Source: Candidatus Aminicenantota bacterium (GTDB taxonomy: Bacteria; Acidobacteriota; Aminicenantia; S016-38). Taken from it: 64,000 bases of DNA. The position numbers and the translations under genes are program-made. Below, piece after piece: positions 51,200 to 63,074 of the stretch. Numbering within the stretch: position 1 is the stretch's first letter; the number at the start of each line of letters is the position of its first letter. Below the pieces are notes generated by a model. The model had not been told where the DNA came from. It searched no databases and saw only the letters and a list, made by a program, of their open reading frames with translations. The stretch spans positions 122,001 to 186,000 of the forward strand of contig JAMOUJ010000003.1 of NCBI GenBank assembly GCA_027068075.1. The letters run 5' to 3'.

Positions 51200-52504
51200 T
51201 TAGATGTAGCCCAGGGACTTCAATTCCTTGAGGGTGTCCCGGTCCAGTTCCTTTATGTGCTTTTTTATGAATTCCCGGCGGAAGTATCTCCGGTACTTCA
51301 CCTTCCGGGAAAACTTAAAGGCGTCCATAAGGGGCCTGCCGTCCATCTCTTTGCCCAGGGGCAGGTCGTAGAGGTAAAGGAGGGTGGGGGCTATGTCGTA
51401 GACCGAAGCCTTTTTGAGTTGGTGACCCTCTTTAACCCCGGGCCCCATTATCCCCAGGATGCCCAGGGGAGGCTCCATCCAATCGGGAAGTTCGTGGTTG
51501 TAGCCGTTGGGGCCGAAATCAAAGCCGTGGTCCGAAAGCACCAGAAGGTAGGCGTTTTCCTTCCGGGCTCTGTCCATGTACCTTCCCAGGATCCGGTCCA
51601 GCCAGCGGTAAACGGGAAGGAGAACCTGGGCGTCCTCCTGGTCCAGGGCCCGCCTGAGTTCAGGATCCAATCGGTGTTCCTTCCTCACCTGCTCCAGGGC
51701 CCTCTGGACCAGGGCCTTATCCCTGATGAACATCCCGGAGATGTGGGTAATTACATCGGGCCAGCGGAAGTAAAGGGCGAAAAAATCGTATTTTCCGCTT
51801 TTCCAGATGGCCTCCCCCACATTTTCGGTGAACTTCTCCATGAGGACGAAGGCCCTGAAACTGTTCAGGATGGGGAGTTTGTCAGGGTCCTTTCCCATGG
51901 CCCGGGCCATTTCCCTGTAGTCCGGTATGCCCATTTCCTTAAGAGACTCGGGGAAATTCCAGACCATGCACTTCTTCACCAGCGGGAAATACCTCGGGGG
52001 GTAAACTGCCTGGCGTAGAACCTCCGGGTCCTTCTTGGAGACCACATATTCCCTCATGGCGCTGGAAACCACCACCCCCTTTATCCGGTCCGGGGGAAAG
52101 GTGAGAAACCAGTTAATCACGGCGGAGGACCTACCGTACTGGTCCAGAATTTCCCATACGGCGGGCTCCCTCCTCTCCGAAGAATTGTAGGGAACCTTTA
52201 TGTTGTGTCTTTTCACATAGAGCCAATCCACTATCCCGTGCTTCTCCATCCTTTTGCCCGTGGCTATGGTGGTCCAGATCACCGCCGAAAGGGTGGGCTT
52301 CATGGAGCGCAGTCTGGCCCAGGTTCCCCTTTCCCTGAGTCGTCTGAAGTGGGGAAGGTAGCCCCGGGCCATAAGGGGCTCTATGAAATCCCAGTCGGCC
52401 CCGTCAAAGCCCAGGAGAATTACCCTGGTGTTTTTCTCCCTTCCCCCGCAGGAAGGGAGAAAAATGAGGGAAATAAGGGCTATCAGAAGAAAGGTCCGCT
52501 TCAA
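51200..52504 (-). CDS. AlkP-superfamily phosphodiesterase-like lipoprotein
   Basis: 434 residues. [19 protein letters not shown] gives a lipoprotein signal. The alkaline phosphatase/nucleotide pyrophosphatase fold is indicated by RVILLGFDGADWDFIEPLMA (first metal-binding Asp), MKPTLSAVIWTTIATGKRME (nucleophile Thr/Ser region) and YLLVLSDHGFDFGPNGYNHE (Asp-His metal ligands). The substrate is unknown; phosphodiesters or phospho-lipids are typical. The start is TTG at 52504, overlapping the rpoC stop by 4 bp, an unusual neighbour for rpoC. Confidence 0.83.
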   Translation of the reverse strand: MKRTFLLIALISLIFLPSCGGREKNTRVILLGFDGADWDFIEPLMARGYLPHFRRLRERGTWARLRSMKPTLSAVIWTTIATGKRMEKHGIVDWLYVKRHNIKVPYNSSERREPAVWEILDQYGRSSAVINWFLTFPPDRIKGVVVSSAMREYVVSKKDPEVLRQAVYPPRYFPLVKKCMVWNFPESLKEMGIPDYREMARAMGKDPDKLPILNSFRAFVLMEKFTENVGEAIWKSGKYDFFALYFRWPDVITHISGMFIRDKALVQRALEQVRKEHRLDPELRRALDQEDAQVLLPVYRWLDRILGRYMDRARKENAYLLVLSDHGFDFGPNGYNHELPDWMEPPLGILGIMGPGVKEGHQLKKASVYDIAPTLLYLYDLPLGKEMDGRPLMDAFKFSRKVKYRRYFRREFIKKHIKELDRDTLKELKSLGYI

Positions 52505-55500
52505 AAGGCCTTTACCTCTTCCTTAGTCTCCTCCTTTTCTTCTTCTTCCATGGCCTTGTAGAACTGGAATCCTGTGCCGGCGGGGACTATCCTTCCCAGG
52601 ATGACATTCTCCTTTATTCCCCTGAGATAATCCACCTTTCCTCTTATGGCAGCATCCGCCAGGACCTTGGAGGTTTCCTGGAAGGAGGCGGCGGAAATGA
52701 AACTGGGGGAATTAAGGGCAGCCCTGGAAATTCCGAGGAGGTGAGGTTTTCCTCTGGCAGGCTTTTTTCCTTCGGCTATCATGGTTTCGTTTACCCTCTG
52801 GAACTCAAACTTGTCCACCACTTCTCCCACTATGAAATCGGTATCTCCAACATCCTCTATGATGACCCAGCGGAGCATCTGTCTGATGATCACCTCTATG
52901 TGCTTGTCGTGGATGCGGACTCCCTGGGGCCTGTAAACCTTCTGGATTTCCTTGAGCAGGTACTGGGCCAGTTCCTGGGGACCCAGGACATTGAGTATAT
53001 CCCTGGGGTCTATGTGGCCCTCTATGAGGGGAGCACCGGCCCTGACCCTTTCTCCGTCCCTGACTATTATGTGGGCTCCCTTGGGGATTTTGTAAACCCT
53101 TTCTTCGCCGGTAACTTCGGATTTAACCTTTATGGTGCGCTGGCCTCCCTTGGCCCTCTTCTCCTCAAAGATGACTATGCCGTCAATCTCAGAGATGATG
53201 GCGGGGTTTTTGGGATGGCGGGCCTCAAAAAGTTCCTCGGCCCTGGGAAGACCTTCGGTTATGTCCTTGGTGGTGGCTATGTCCTTGAGTTTCTTTACGA
53301 GGATAGTTCCGGGATAAACCTTCTGGCCTTCCTTCACCATGAGGTGGGCGTCCACCGGCAGCAGATAGGTCTTCAAAACATTCCCCTTTTCGTCCACTAT
53401 GAGGATCTGGGGCTCCAGTTGCCGACGCTTGGTCTCGTCCAGAGGAAGAACTATAACCTTCTGGACCTTCCCGGTAACCTCGTCCCTCTCCTCTATGAGG
53501 GTTTCCCCTTCCTTCAGGTCCACGAACTTAACATAACCCTCCACCTCGGAGATTATGGAGGTGGTGAAGGGATCCCATTCCGCCAGGGGCTGTCCCTTTT
53601 GAACCTTCTGACCTTCCTTGACGAAGATCCTGGAGCCGTAGACCACGCTGTAGTGTACCCTTTCCCTTCCTTTGTGGTCCAGGAGGATTATCTTTCCCAT
53701 CCTGGTTACGGCGATGAGGTTGCCCTGCGGGTCCACGATGGTGCGCAGGTCTTGAAACTTCACGATGCCGTCTATCTTGGCGGTATGGATGTTCTGTCCC
53801 TCTCCCCTTTTAGCAATACCGCCGGTGTGGAAGGTCCTCATGGTAAGTTGGGTTCCCGGCTCTCCGATGGATTGGGCGGCTATTATTCCCACGGCCTCTC
53901 CCATTTCCACCATGGCTCCGGTGGCCAGGTTGCCTCCGTAGCACTTCTGGCATATGCCGTGGGGAGCCTGGCAGGTGAGGACCGCCCGAACCCTCACCCT
54001 TTCTATTCCGCTATCCACTATTTTCCTGGCCAGCCTTTCGTTGATGAGATCCCCCTCCTTGACTATGGCCTCGCCGGTCTCCGGATCCACGATGTCCTCG
54101 GCGGCGATCCTTCCCACTATCCTGTCCTCCAGGGGTTCTATGACCTTTCCGTTTTCCTCTATGTCGGTGAGTTCCAGACCTTCCACGGCTCCACAGTCCT
54201 CGGTGGTGATGGTCACATCCTGGGCAACATCCACTATTCTGCGGGTGAGGTAACCGGATTTGGAGGTCTTCAGGGCGGTATCCGCCAACCCCTTCCTGGC
54301 TCCGTGGGTGGATATGAAGTACTGGGCCACGGAAAGTCCCTCCCGGAAATTGCTGGTTATGGGCGTCTCTATGACCTCCCCGGAGGGCTTGGCCATGAGT
54401 CCCCTGATTCCTGCCAACTGACTTATCTGGTCCTTGCTACCCCTGGCTCCGGTTTCGGACATGAGGTAAAGGGGATTTATCTTGCCCTTTCTGGTCTGCT
54501 CCGCCATGGCCTCAAACATCTTGTTTCTGATCTTCTCGGTAACCTCGTGCCATATCTCTGATATCTTGTTGAGCCTTTCGCCCTTGGTTATGGCTCCGGC
54601 CATGTATTCCTCTTCCACCTTCATGACTTCCTTCTGGGCCTTGGCCACCAGTTTGTCTTTTTCCGGTGGGATTACCATGTCATCTATGCCGATGGAAAGT
54701 CCGCTCATGGTGGCATACTTGAAGCCCAATTCCTTGAGCCGGTCCAGCATGTCCACGGTGAAATCCAGGCCGAAGCGGAGGTAGGCGTAGTAAATAAGGT
54801 TGGAAATTCCCTTCTTCTTCAGGAATCCGTTTACATAGGGGAATTCTTCGCTCATGGCATCGTTGAAGATCACCCTTCCCACGGTGGTGGAAATGAGTTG
54901 GTTCTTCACCTTCTGAAGCCTGGTGTTGAGAACATCCTGGTCGTTTTCTGCATTGGCGGTAAGGTCCAGCAACTCCCCGCTGTACCTCAGGTAAATGGGG
55001 GCGTGGATGTGAACCTGACCCAGGGAATAGGCCAGGAGAACATCCTTCCTGGAGGAAAAGACCTTGCCCGCTCCCGGAACTCCCGGCCTCTCCATGGTGA
55101 GGTAGGCCGTTCCCAGAACCATGTCCTGGGTGGGAGTGGCCAGGGGTTTTCCGTGGGCCGGAGAAAGGATGTTCTGGGAGGAAAGCATCAGCAGTAGAGA
55201 TTCGGCCTGGGCTTCCAGGGATATGGGAACATGGACCGCCATCTGGTCCCCGTCAAAATCGGCGTTGAAGGCAGGGCAGACCAGGGGATGAATTTTTATG
55301 GCCTTTCCCTCCACCAGAAGCGGCTCAAAGGCCTGAATTCCCAGGCGGTGAAGGGTGGGGGCCCGGTTCAGAAGTATGGGATGCTCCCTGACCACCTCGT
55401 CCAGGGCATCCCAAACCTCCGGCCTCTCCTGCTCTATCCACTCCTCGGCCACCTTGACGGTGGTCACCAGACCGTCCTTCTCCAGTTTATGGGCTATGAA

Positions 55501-56658
55501 GGGCTTGAAGAGTTCCAGGGCCATCTTCTTGGGAAGGCCGGCCTGGTGGAGTTTCAGTTCCGGCCCCACCACGATGACGGACCTTCCGGAAAAGTCCACC
55601 CTCTTGCCCAGGAGGTTCTGCCGGAACCTTCCCTGTTTTCCCCGGAGATTATCGCTGAGGGACTTGAAGGGTTTTCGGTGCTGATTGGTCTGGGGGCGGG
55701 CAAGTTTGGAGTTGTCAAAAAGCGCGTCCACCGCCTGCTGAAGAAGCCTCTTTTCCTCCCTGAGGATAAGTTCCGGGGAGTTGGCATCTATCATCTTTTT
55801 TAGGCGGTTGTTTCTGTTTATAACCCTCTTGTAGAGTTCGTTAAGGTCTGCATTTCCAAACCTTCCACCGTCCAGTTTCACCAGGGGGCGAAGGTCCGGG
55901 GGAAGAACCGGAATAACATCCATTATCATCCACTCGGGCCTGACTCCGCTCTCCTTGAAACCCTTGAGGATGGAAAGCCTTTTGGCTATCTTCTTAAGTT
56001 TCTGCTGGTTCTTCTCCTTCTTCATGGCCTCCCGGAGTTTTTCCACCTCCTCCTCCACCTTGACCTGGGCGAGGAGTTCCTTTAGGGCCTCAGCCCCCAT
56101 CCCTACCTTGAAGGAATCTTCGTCTCCCCCCTTGGCCCTGACTTCCTCCATAACCCTCTCCAGTTCTTCCTCGGTGAGGGTCTGCTTGTACTTTAAGCCG
56201 GTGAGTTTCTTGTCTCCGGGGTCTATAACCACATACTTGTCGTAGACCACTATCCTCTCTATTTCCTTTCCAGGAAGGTCAAGCACCAAACCTATGCGGC
56301 TGGGAGGCCCCTTGTAATACCAGATGTGGGCCACGGGAGCCGCCAGTTGGATGTGTCCCATCCTCTCCCGGCGGACCTCCTTTACCGTCACCTCCACCCC
56401 GCATTTTTCACATATGGTTCCCTTGTGCTTCTTCTTTTTGTATTTTCCGCAAAGGCATTGGTAATCGTGAATGGGACCGAATATTCTGGCGCAGAACAAT
56501 CCGTCCCTTTCAGGTTTATGGGTTCTATAGTTTATGGTCTCCGGTTTTTTTACTTCACCGTAGGACCAACTCAGTATGTCTTCAGGAGAAGCCAGACGGA
56601 CCCTGACGGCGTCAAAGTCCATTATGGTCATCTCCCGAAGTTGAAGGCCTTTCTTCAT
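52501..56658 (-). CDS. rpoC: RNA polymerase subunit beta'
   Basis: 1385 residues, close to E. coli (1407). N-terminal zinc site [20 protein letters not shown], catalytic [20 protein letters not shown] (three Asp for Mg2+), and the second zinc site with [34 protein letters not shown]. The bridge helix/trigger loop region follows ([30 protein letters not shown]). The gene begins 12 bp after rpoB and is followed by an AlkP-like gene with a 4-bp overlap. Ends with an acidic [15 protein letters not shown] tail. Confidence 0.97.
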   Translation of the reverse strand: MKKGLQLREMTIMDFDAVRVRLASPEDILSWSYGEVKKPETINYRTHKPERDGLFCARIFGPIHDYQCLCGKYKKKKHKGTICEKCGVEVTVKEVRRERMGHIQLAAPVAHIWYYKGPPSRIGLVLDLPGKEIERIVVYDKYVVIDPGDKKLTGLKYKQTLTEEELERVMEEVRAKGGDEDSFKVGMGAEALKELLAQVKVEEEVEKLREAMKKEKNQQKLKKIAKRLSILKGFKESGVRPEWMIMDVIPVLPPDLRPLVKLDGGRFGNADLNELYKRVINRNNRLKKMIDANSPELILREEKRLLQQAVDALFDNSKLARPQTNQHRKPFKSLSDNLRGKQGRFRQNLLGKRVDFSGRSVIVVGPELKLHQAGLPKKMALELFKPFIAHKLEKDGLVTTVKVAEEWIEQERPEVWDALDEVVREHPILLNRAPTLHRLGIQAFEPLLVEGKAIKIHPLVCPAFNADFDGDQMAVHVPISLEAQAESLLLMLSSQNILSPAHGKPLATPTQDMVLGTAYLTMERPGVPGAGKVFSSRKDVLLAYSLGQVHIHAPIYLRYSGELLDLTANAENDQDVLNTRLQKVKNQLISTTVGRVIFNDAMSEEFPYVNGFLKKKGISNLIYYAYLRFGLDFTVDMLDRLKELGFKYATMSGLSIGIDDMVIPPEKDKLVAKAQKEVMKVEEEYMAGAITKGERLNKISEIWHEVTEKIRNKMFEAMAEQTRKGKINPLYLMSETGARGSKDQISQLAGIRGLMAKPSGEVIETPITSNFREGLSVAQYFISTHGARKGLADTALKTSKSGYLTRRIVDVAQDVTITTEDCGAVEGLELTDIEENGKVIEPLEDRIVGRIAAEDIVDPETGEAIVKEGDLINERLARKIVDSGIERVRVRAVLTCQAPHGICQKCYGGNLATGAMVEMGEAVGIIAAQSIGEPGTQLTMRTFHTGGIAKRGEGQNIHTAKIDGIVKFQDLRTIVDPQGNLIAVTRMGKIILLDHKGRERVHYSVVYGSRIFVKEGQKVQKGQPLAEWDPFTTSIISEVEGYVKFVDLKEGETLIEERDEVTGKVQKVIVLPLDETKRRQLEPQILIVDEKGNVLKTYLLPVDAHLMVKEGQKVYPGTILVKKLKDIATTKDITEGLPRAEELFEARHPKNPAIISEIDGIVIFEEKRAKGGQRTIKVKSEVTGEERVYKIPKGAHIIVRDGERVRAGAPLIEGHIDPRDILNVLGPQELAQYLLKEIQKVYRPQGVRIHDKHIEVIIRQMLRWVIIEDVGDTDFIVGEVVDKFEFQRVNETMIAEGKKPARGKPHLLGISRAALNSPSFISAASFQETSKVLADAAIRGKVDYLRGIKENVILGRIVPAGTGFQFYKAMEEEEKEETKEEVKAF

Positions 56659-56670
56659 GACCTCCTCCCT

Positions 56671-59600
56671 TTAAAATTTTATGTCGTCAAATTTTCTCCT
56701 TCTCTTGCGCTTCCGCAGCGAAAGAAGGTCCACATCTATGCCCAGGGCCTGAAGTTCCCTGACTATCACATTCACCGAAGAGGGAAGTCCCGGCGTAAAG
56801 TTGAGGGTTCCGTTGATGATGCCCTCGTAGAGTTTCTCCCTTCCCTTGACATCGTCGGACTTGGCGGTGAGCATTTCGTGAAGGGCAAAGGCCGCTCCGT
56901 AGGCTTCCAGGGCCCAGACCTCCATCTCCCCCAGCCTCTGGCCTCCGAACCTGGCCTTTCCTCCCAGGGGCTGGCGGGTAACCAGGGCGTAGGGTCCAGT
57001 GGAGCGGGCGTGGATCTTGTCGTCCACCATGTGGACGAGTTTCATCATGTACATGTATCCCACGGTGGCTTCCTCCATGAACTCTTCGCCGGTTCTGCCG
57101 TCTCTGAGTTTTATCTTTCCGTTTTCCGGGAGGCCAGCCCTGCGGAGCATCTCCTTGATCTCCTCCTCGGTGGCACCGTTAAAGACCGGGGTGGATACAT
57201 AGAGCCCCAGGGCCTTGGCAGCCCATCCCAGGTGGGTCTCCAAGATCTGCCCCACATTCATTCGGGAAGGAACTCCCAGGGGGTTTAAAACCACATCCAC
57301 CGGGGTTCCGTCGGGTAGGAAGGGCATGTCTTCCTCGGGAAGGATTATGGCCACAACGCCCTTGTTCCCGTGCCTTCCGGACATTTTGTCCCCCACCTGG
57401 ATCTTCCTCTTGGAGGCTATGTAAACCTTGGCCACCTTGAGGACTCCCGGTGGAAGGTCTTCCCCGGCCCTTATCTTCTTTATTTTTTCTTCCAGGCTTT
57501 CCTTGAGTCCTATTATCTGTCTCTCCGCCTTTTCCTCAATTTCCCGGATGAGGGCGTCCCTTTCGGGGTTGGACTTCAATTTGAGTTTCTTCAGATAGTA
57601 ATAGGGAAGTTTGTCCAGCACCTCCCCTTCCAGTTTCGTGCCCTTCTTTATGAGAACCTTTCCAGTGGAGGCATCCAGGAGGTTGGCCTGGATCACCTCG
57701 CCCTTCAGCAGTTCCTTTATCCTCCGCTCCTTCTCCATCTGGATGATCCTTATCTCTTCCTCCAGGTGCTTGCGGAGTTTGGCTATTTCCTCCTCTTCCA
57801 GGGCTTTGGCTCTGGGATCCTTGGCCCTTCCTCTCCTGGTAAAGACCTTCACATCTATCACCGTCCCTTCCACGCCAGGAGGACAGCGGAGGGACTCGTC
57901 CTTTTTATCCAGGGCCTTTTCCCCGAAGATGGCTATTATGAGTTTTTCCTCGGGGGTGAGTTGGACCTCCTCCTTGGGAGCCACCTTTCCCACCAGGATG
58001 TCTCCCGGCTTCACCTTGGTTCCCACCCTAACGATGCCGCTTTCGTCCAGATGACGGAGTTTGGATTCAGGAACTTCCGGGATTTCCCTGGTGAATTCCT
58101 CCTCTCCCAGGGAAACATCCCGGGCCTCTATGGTGAACTCCTCTATGTGAATGGAGGTGTAAACATCCTCCTTCACCAATCGCTCGCTTATGACTATGGC
58201 GTCTTCGTAGTTATAACCCCTCCAGGGCATGAAGGCCACCAGGACATTCCTTCCCAGGGCCAGTTCACCGCGATCGGTGGCGGGTCCATCGGCTATAACC
58301 TGGCCTTTCTTGACCACCTGGCCCTTCTTAACCACGGGCTTCTGGTTCACGGTGGTCTTGGAATTGGACCTCTTGTACTTGGTGAGGGTGTAAAGGTCGG
58401 CTCCGATGTCCTGCTTCCCCACCTCGTCGCCGGTAACCCTCACTATAACCCTTTCCCCGTCCACATATTCCACCACGCCGCTCCTCTTGGCCACCACCAC
58501 GGCTCCGGAATCCCTGGCCACGACCTTTTCCATGCCGGTTCCCACTATGGGGGGCTCCGGCTTAACCAGGGGAACGGCCTGGCGCTGCATGTTGGAACCC
58601 ATCAGGGCCCTGTTGGCGTCGTCGTGCTCCAGGAAGGGAATAAGCGAAGCGGCCACGGAAACCACCTGAACCGGGGCCAGGTCCACGAAGTCCACCTCTT
58701 CCCTTTTTATCAACTTAAATTCCTCGGCCTTCCTTCCGCTGACGTATTCGTCCAGGAGGTATCCCTTCTCATCGGTGCGGACATTGGCCTGGGCTATGCT
58801 GTACTTTCTCTCTTCCCAGACCGTCAGGTAAAAGAGATAGGGCTTAAACCTGGGGGGCTCCTTTCCCTGGGCCTTGAGTTTGTTGACCACAGGGATCAAA
58901 TCGTCCTCCTTCACCCTGTCACCGATCTTGAAGTCGGAATCCCCGGGATAGGTGATTTCGTAGTAGTTTATTATTCTGGCGTTTTCCACCTTACGGTACG
59001 GCGTTTCTATAAACCCGTACTCGTTAACCCTGGCGTAGGTGGTAAGCGAAACTATAAGCCCTATGTTCTGCCCCTCCGGAGTTTCTATGGGGCATATTCT
59101 TCCGTAGTGGGACGGGTGAACATCCCTGACCTCAAATCCGGAGGTCTTCCTTTTAAGGCCTCCCGGCCCCAGGGCAGAAAGCCTCCTCTTGTGGGTTATC
59201 TCGCTCAGGGGGTTCGTTTGGTCCATGAATTGGGATAGTTGGGCCGTGGTGAAGTAGTCCATGAGATAGGACATGGCCGGCCGCGGGGTAATAACATCCG
59301 CCGGCGTCATCTGTTGGGGCTCCGGATAGGTGGTGAGTTTGTCCACCAGGGTTCTTTCCATCCTGCGCAGACCCATCCTGAAGGCGTTTTCCACCTGCTC
59401 TCCCACGGGCCGAACCCTCCTGTTGGCCAGACTGTCTATGTCGTCCAGGTAATAGGTGGCATCCCACCTTCCTTTTCTGAGGCGGAGTTTCAGCAGGTAT
59501 TTTATTATGGCTATGTAGTCTTCCAGGCGAAGAAGAGGGTCGTCCAGGGGAGAATTTAGACCCAGGCGGATGTTGACTTTGTACTTACCCACCCTCTGGA

Positions 59601-60972
59601 AGTGGAACCGCTGGGGGTCCAGAAACAGGGACCGGAAATACGCCCGGGCGCTTTCCTTGGTGGGTTTTTCCCCGGGGCGAAGCCTTTTGAAAATCTCTAT
59701 GTAGGCGCTTATCTTGTCAAAGGCCCTGTCCTTGGAAAGGGTGGTGGATATGAGGTGGTCCAGTTCGTCCTTCATGGGGAAGAATATCTGAAATTCCTTG
59801 CCCAGTTTGGAGAAAATGGTGAAGTGGGTCTCGTCCAGCGGGGTGTTGGCGGGGATAATTCCCTTCTTGCCGTCCACTTCCGGAAGTTCCACATCCGCCG
59901 CCAGAAAGGCTCCGTCCAGTTCTTCGGAGGAAATGGGAATATACTCCAGACCGTGTTTTCTGGCCTTTTCTATCATGGCGGAACTGAGGGTTGCCCCCTT
60001 GGGCCCGATGAGTTCGCCGTCCTTGTCGTAGAGGTCCTCCCCCAGTTTCTTCCCGACAAGATCATCGGAGAGTTTCCAGAGGAGTTTTCCGTCCTTGAAC
60101 CCCAGGGTGTAAACCGTGTAGAAGGTCTTTATTATGTCTTCGGTCTTTTCCAGACCCAGGGCCCTGAGGAAGGTGGTGACGGGGATCTTCTTTTTGGAAA
60201 TCACCGAGTAGAGGATTCCCTTGGGGTCGTATTTTATTTCTACCCTCTCTCCCCGGTCGGGGACTATCTCGGCGGTTATTATCCCCCTCTCCTTCTTCCT
60301 CTCTACGAAGTAAACTCCCGAGGACCTCTGAAGTTGGCTGACAATCACCCTTTCGGTGCCGTTAATGATGAAGGTGCCGGTCTCAGTCATGAGGGGGATC
60401 TCCCCGAAGTAGACCTCCCCCTCCTTGATCTCGGTGATCCTGCGCTCCTTCCTCTCCTTGCCCTTTTCGTAAAGGGCCAACTTGAACTTCACATAGAGGG
60501 GAGCGCTGTAGGTATACCCCTTCTCCTTACACTCCTCCGGGGTGTGCATTATGCGGAGTTTCACCCGACCACCGCAGTGAGAACATACTGGATACTCCAC
60601 CTTTCCCACGGCACCGCAATGGGGACATACCGTGTGGGAATCAACCTGAATGTCAGGAGGGAGCAGGGAACCGCAGTTTTTACAAACGGGCCTTGAGTTC
60701 TCCACGCCCTTCAACCGTCCGCAACTGCAGGACCATTCCCCAATGCGGTAACTGTCAAAGAAGATCTTTACATTCCCCTTCTGATCAGAAACCGGAAAAA
60801 TGGACTTGAAGGCCGCCTGCAGTCCCACATCCTTCCTCTCTTCGGGAAGGAGTTCCATCTGGAGAAATTGAGAATAGGATTTTTTCTGAACCTCTACCAG
60901 GTCCGGTATGTCTACGAAAACCTTTATCTTAGAAAAATCCTTTCTCTTAATGTAGTTTCCCTTTTCCTCCAT
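56671..60972 (-). CDS. rpoB: RNA polymerase subunit beta with zinc-ribbon insertion
   Basis: 1433 residues, about 90 more than E. coli. Usual motifs: the rifampicin-region sequence [70 protein letters not shown] and the C-terminal [20 protein letters not shown]. Between SYRIGEW and [18 protein letters not shown], residues about 81-146 (60732-60535) form a cysteine-rich insertion with Cys82, 84, 97, 100 and Cys116, 119, 130, 133, i.e. two CxC/CxxC zinc sites. A second stretch at about 985-1050 with several charged helices is also longer than in E. coli. From memory such an insertion occurs in Acidobacteriota. Confidence 0.97.
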   Translation of the reverse strand: MEEKGNYIKRKDFSKIKVFVDIPDLVEVQKKSYSQFLQMELLPEERKDVGLQAAFKSIFPVSDQKGNVKIFFDSYRIGEWSCSCGRLKGVENSRPVCKNCGSLLPPDIQVDSHTVCPHCGAVGKVEYPVCSHCGGRVKLRIMHTPEECKEKGYTYSAPLYVKFKLALYEKGKERKERRITEIKEGEVYFGEIPLMTETGTFIINGTERVIVSQLQRSSGVYFVERKKERGIITAEIVPDRGERVEIKYDPKGILYSVISKKKIPVTTFLRALGLEKTEDIIKTFYTVYTLGFKDGKLLWKLSDDLVGKKLGEDLYDKDGELIGPKGATLSSAMIEKARKHGLEYIPISSEELDGAFLAADVELPEVDGKKGIIPANTPLDETHFTIFSKLGKEFQIFFPMKDELDHLISTTLSKDRAFDKISAYIEIFKRLRPGEKPTKESARAYFRSLFLDPQRFHFQRVGKYKVNIRLGLNSPLDDPLLRLEDYIAIIKYLLKLRLRKGRWDATYYLDDIDSLANRRVRPVGEQVENAFRMGLRRMERTLVDKLTTYPEPQQMTPADVITPRPAMSYLMDYFTTAQLSQFMDQTNPLSEITHKRRLSALGPGGLKRKTSGFEVRDVHPSHYGRICPIETPEGQNIGLIVSLTTYARVNEYGFIETPYRKVENARIINYYEITYPGDSDFKIGDRVKEDDLIPVVNKLKAQGKEPPRFKPYLFYLTVWEERKYSIAQANVRTDEKGYLLDEYVSGRKAEEFKLIKREEVDFVDLAPVQVVSVAASLIPFLEHDDANRALMGSNMQRQAVPLVKPEPPIVGTGMEKVVARDSGAVVVAKRSGVVEYVDGERVIVRVTGDEVGKQDIGADLYTLTKYKRSNSKTTVNQKPVVKKGQVVKKGQVIADGPATDRGELALGRNVLVAFMPWRGYNYEDAIVISERLVKEDVYTSIHIEEFTIEARDVSLGEEEFTREIPEVPESKLRHLDESGIVRVGTKVKPGDILVGKVAPKEEVQLTPEEKLIIAIFGEKALDKKDESLRCPPGVEGTVIDVKVFTRRGRAKDPRAKALEEEEIAKLRKHLEEEIRIIQMEKERRIKELLKGEVIQANLLDASTGKVLIKKGTKLEGEVLDKLPYYYLKKLKLKSNPERDALIREIEEKAERQIIGLKESLEEKIKKIRAGEDLPPGVLKVAKVYIASKRKIQVGDKMSGRHGNKGVVAIILPEEDMPFLPDGTPVDVVLNPLGVPSRMNVGQILETHLGWAAKALGLYVSTPVFNGATEEEIKEMLRRAGLPENGKIKLRDGRTGEEFMEEATVGYMYMMKLVHMVDDKIHARSTGPYALVTRQPLGGKARFGGQRLGEMEVWALEAYGAAFALHEMLTAKSDDVKGREKLYEGIINGTLNFTPGLPSSVNVIVRELQALGIDVDLLSLRKRKRRRKFDDIKF

Positions 60973-60991
60973 ATCTTAAAGTTTTACCCCT

Positions 60992-61381
60992 TTACTTAAT
61001 CTCCACCGTTGCGCCGACTTCCTCAAATTTCGCCTTGATGGCCTCGGCCTCTTCCTTGGAAACCCCTTCCTTTACAGCGGTGGGAGCGGATTCCACCAGA
61101 GCCTTCGCCTCTTTAAGTCCCAGATTGGTGATCTCCCTGACCACCTTGATGACCTTGATCTTCTGGGAGCCGATGTCCTTGAGGATCACATCAAATTCCG
61201 TCTTCTCCTCTTCCTGGGCAGGGGCGGCTCCAGGGGCAGCCGCTGCTGCCACGGGGGCTGCGGCCACGGCCATGGGGTTGATTCCATACCTCTCTTCAAA
61301 TTCCTTGAGGTAGTCCACCAGTTCCAGAACCGTAAGGTTATCCAGGTGTTTAAAGAAGTCTTCCTTGGTTATCTCAGCCAT
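60992..61381 (-). CDS. rplL: Ribosomal protein bL12
   Basis: 129 residues: N-terminal dimerisation helices ([20 protein letters not shown]), an Ala-rich hinge ([17 protein letters not shown]) and the C-terminal factor-binding domain ([40 protein letters not shown]). It recruits translation factors to the stalk. Follows rplJ by 13 bp and precedes rpoB by 19 bp; the usual larger rplL-rpoB attenuator region is absent. Confidence 0.96.
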   Translation of the reverse strand: MAEITKEDFFKHLDNLTVLELVDYLKEFEERYGINPMAVAAAPVAAAAAPGAAPAQEEEKTEFDVILKDIGSQKIKVIKVVREITNLGLKEAKALVESAPTAVKEGVSKEEAEAIKAKFEEVGATVEIK

Positions 61382-61394
61382 TTTTACCTCCTAT

Positions 61395-61916
61395 TTATTC
61401 TCCTTTTTCCTTTTTTTCTTTAAGTTGATAAAGGGCATTGGCCAGCATGCTCAGGGGCATGGACATTGCCCTGCCGAACATCACCAGCGGGGCTGCCATG
61501 GCGGCGGCTATCTGGGCCATGAGTTCCTCCCGGGTGGGCAGGGCTGCTAACTCTACGGCCTTCTCCGGACCGAGTTTCCTGCCCTCCAGGATAAATCCCT
61601 TGAATTTGAGGGGGGCCTCCTTGGAAAACTCGTGGAGTTCCTTTATCGCCTTCCCCACATCGTCCTGTATAAAAACCACCGCCGTGGGGTCCTGAAGCCA
61701 TTCTTTGGCCTCCTCCACCGGCGTGCCGTCCATCACCTTTTTGGCTATCCTGTTTTTTATCACCTTGATCAGGGCTCCGTCCTTTCGGAGGGTGCTGCGC
61801 AGGAAATTCATCTGATCCACCGTTATTCCGGTAAAGTCAAAAAAGGCGAAGTACCTGTAGGAATCAAAAAGTTCCCTGAGTTGTTTCCCTCTCTCTATTT
61901 TGTCGGACCTTTTCAT
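61395..61916 (-). CDS. rplJ: Ribosomal protein uL10
   Basis: 173 residues. FDFTGITVDQMNFLRSTLRK, IKVIKNRIAKKVMDGTPVEE and GRKLGPEKAVELAALPTREE belong to the RNA-binding part; the C-terminal helix that holds L12 dimers ends with ANALYQLKEKKEKGE. The ATG follows AGGAGGCGGAG and lies only 9 bp after the rplA stop, so there is no room for the separate L10 leader known from E. coli. Confidence 0.95.
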   Translation of the reverse strand: MKRSDKIERGKQLRELFDSYRYFAFFDFTGITVDQMNFLRSTLRKDGALIKVIKNRIAKKVMDGTPVEEAKEWLQDPTAVVFIQDDVGKAIKELHEFSKEAPLKFKGFILEGRKLGPEKAVELAALPTREELMAQIAAAMAAPLVMFGRAMSMPLSMLANALYQLKEKKEKGE

Positions 61917-61925
61917 CTCCGCCTC

Positions 61926-62618
61926 CTATCTCATAAACTCGTTGGGGTCCAGTTTTATGGAAGGACCCATGGTGGGGCTTATGTAAATGGATTTTATGTA
62001 TTTTCCCTTGGCGGCAGGGGGTTTCGCCCTTATGACGGCGTCCACCAGGGCCTTTATGTTTTCCTTTAGATGCTCTTCGGGAAAGTCCACCCTTCCCACC
62101 ATGACATGGATGTTTCCGGTCTTGTCCACCTTGAATTCCACCTTTCCGGCCTTTATTTCCTTAACTGCCTTGGCTACATCAAAGGTGACGGTTCCGGTCT
62201 TGGGGGAGGGCATAAGTCCCCGGGGCCCAAGAATCTTCCCGAGCCTCCCCACCAGCCGCATCATATCCGGGGTGGCCACCACGGCGTCAAAGTCCAGCCA
62301 TCCCTCCTGGATTTTCTTTATCATATCCTCGCCGCCCACATAATCGGCCCCGGCCTCCTCTGCCTCCTTAACCTTTTCACCCGAGGCTATAACCAGAACC
62401 CTTTTGGTCTTACCAAGACCGTGGGGAAGAACCACCGTACCGCGGACCATCTGATCGGCCTTTTTAGGGTCCACCCCCAGTTTCATGGACACTTCCACGG
62501 CACCGGGGAACTTGGTGTAACTTACCTCCTTGACGAGTTTCACCGCTTCGTCCAGGCTGTAAGGCCTGGGCTCCACCTTGGCCTTGGCCTGGAGATACTT
62601 TTTGCCGTGCTTAGCCAT
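61926..62618 (-). CDS. rplA: Ribosomal protein uL1
   Basis: 230 residues, standard length. [20 protein letters not shown] at the start, [40 protein letters not shown] (L1 signature) and [20 protein letters not shown]. Start at the ATG (62618), six bases after GGAGG, overlapping rplK by 8 bp; an in-frame TTG two codons earlier is less likely. L1 often represses its own operon in bacteria; no L1-binding hairpin was identified here. Confidence 0.96.
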   Translation of the reverse strand: MAKHGKKYLQAKAKVEPRPYSLDEAVKLVKEVSYTKFPGAVEVSMKLGVDPKKADQMVRGTVVLPHGLGKTKRVLVIASGEKVKEAEEAGADYVGGEDMIKKIQEGWLDFDAVVATPDMMRLVGRLGKILGPRGLMPSPKTGTVTFDVAKAVKEIKAGKVEFKVDKTGNIHVMVGRVDFPEEHLKENIKALVDAVIRAKPPAAKGKYIKSIYISPTMGPSIKLDPNEFMR

Positions 62619-63063
62619 TTTCAACCTCCACTCCCATGCTTCTGGCGGTGCCCGCCACTATCCTCATGGCGGCTTCAAGGGTATCGCAGTTCAGGTCGGG
62701 AAGTTTCACCTTGGCGATTTCCTCCAGTTGCTTCTTCGTGAGTTTTCCAACCTTTACCTTGTTGGGTTCCCCTGAGCCCTTGACTATTCCGATGGCCTTT
62801 TTAATGAGATAGGAAGTTGGAGGAGTTTTAAGGATAAAATCAAAACTCCTGTCTTCGTAAACGGTTATTTCCACCGGAATGATCATGCCGGGTTCCATTT
62901 TTGAGGTGGCATCGTTAAACTGCTTCACGAAATCCATTATGGCCACCCCGTGCTGACCCAGGGCCGGTCCCACCGGCGGCGATGGGTTGGCCTGGCCAGC
63001 GGGTATCTGCAGTTTGATAACGGTCTTGACCTTTTTCTTCTTCTTTTTCTTCGGTGCCGCCAT
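62611..63063 (-). CDS. rplK: Ribosomal protein uL11
   Basis: 150 residues with an extra Lys-rich N-terminus ([20 protein letters not shown]) of several residues beyond most L11 proteins. Family motifs: [20 protein letters not shown] and [20 protein letters not shown]. It binds the GTPase-associated region of 23S rRNA. Follows nusG by 11 bp and overlaps rplA by 8 bp. Confidence 0.96.
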   Translation of the reverse strand: MAAPKKKKKKKVKTVIKLQIPAGQANPSPPVGPALGQHGVAIMDFVKQFNDATSKMEPGMIIPVEITVYEDRSFDFILKTPPTSYLIKKAIGIVKGSGEPNKVKVGKLTKKQLEEIAKVKLPDLNCDTLEAAMRIVAGTARSMGVEVENG

Positions 63064-63074
63064 CTCAATCCTCC

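Noticed and set aside
52741-54561. 606-codon plus-strand open frame
   Set aside because: It lies wholly antisense to rpoC, has no family-like motifs and reflects codon bias of the real gene. The 622-codon frame at 57370-59238 (antisense to rpoB), and those at 10714-12111 and 27562-28929, were rejected for the same reason.
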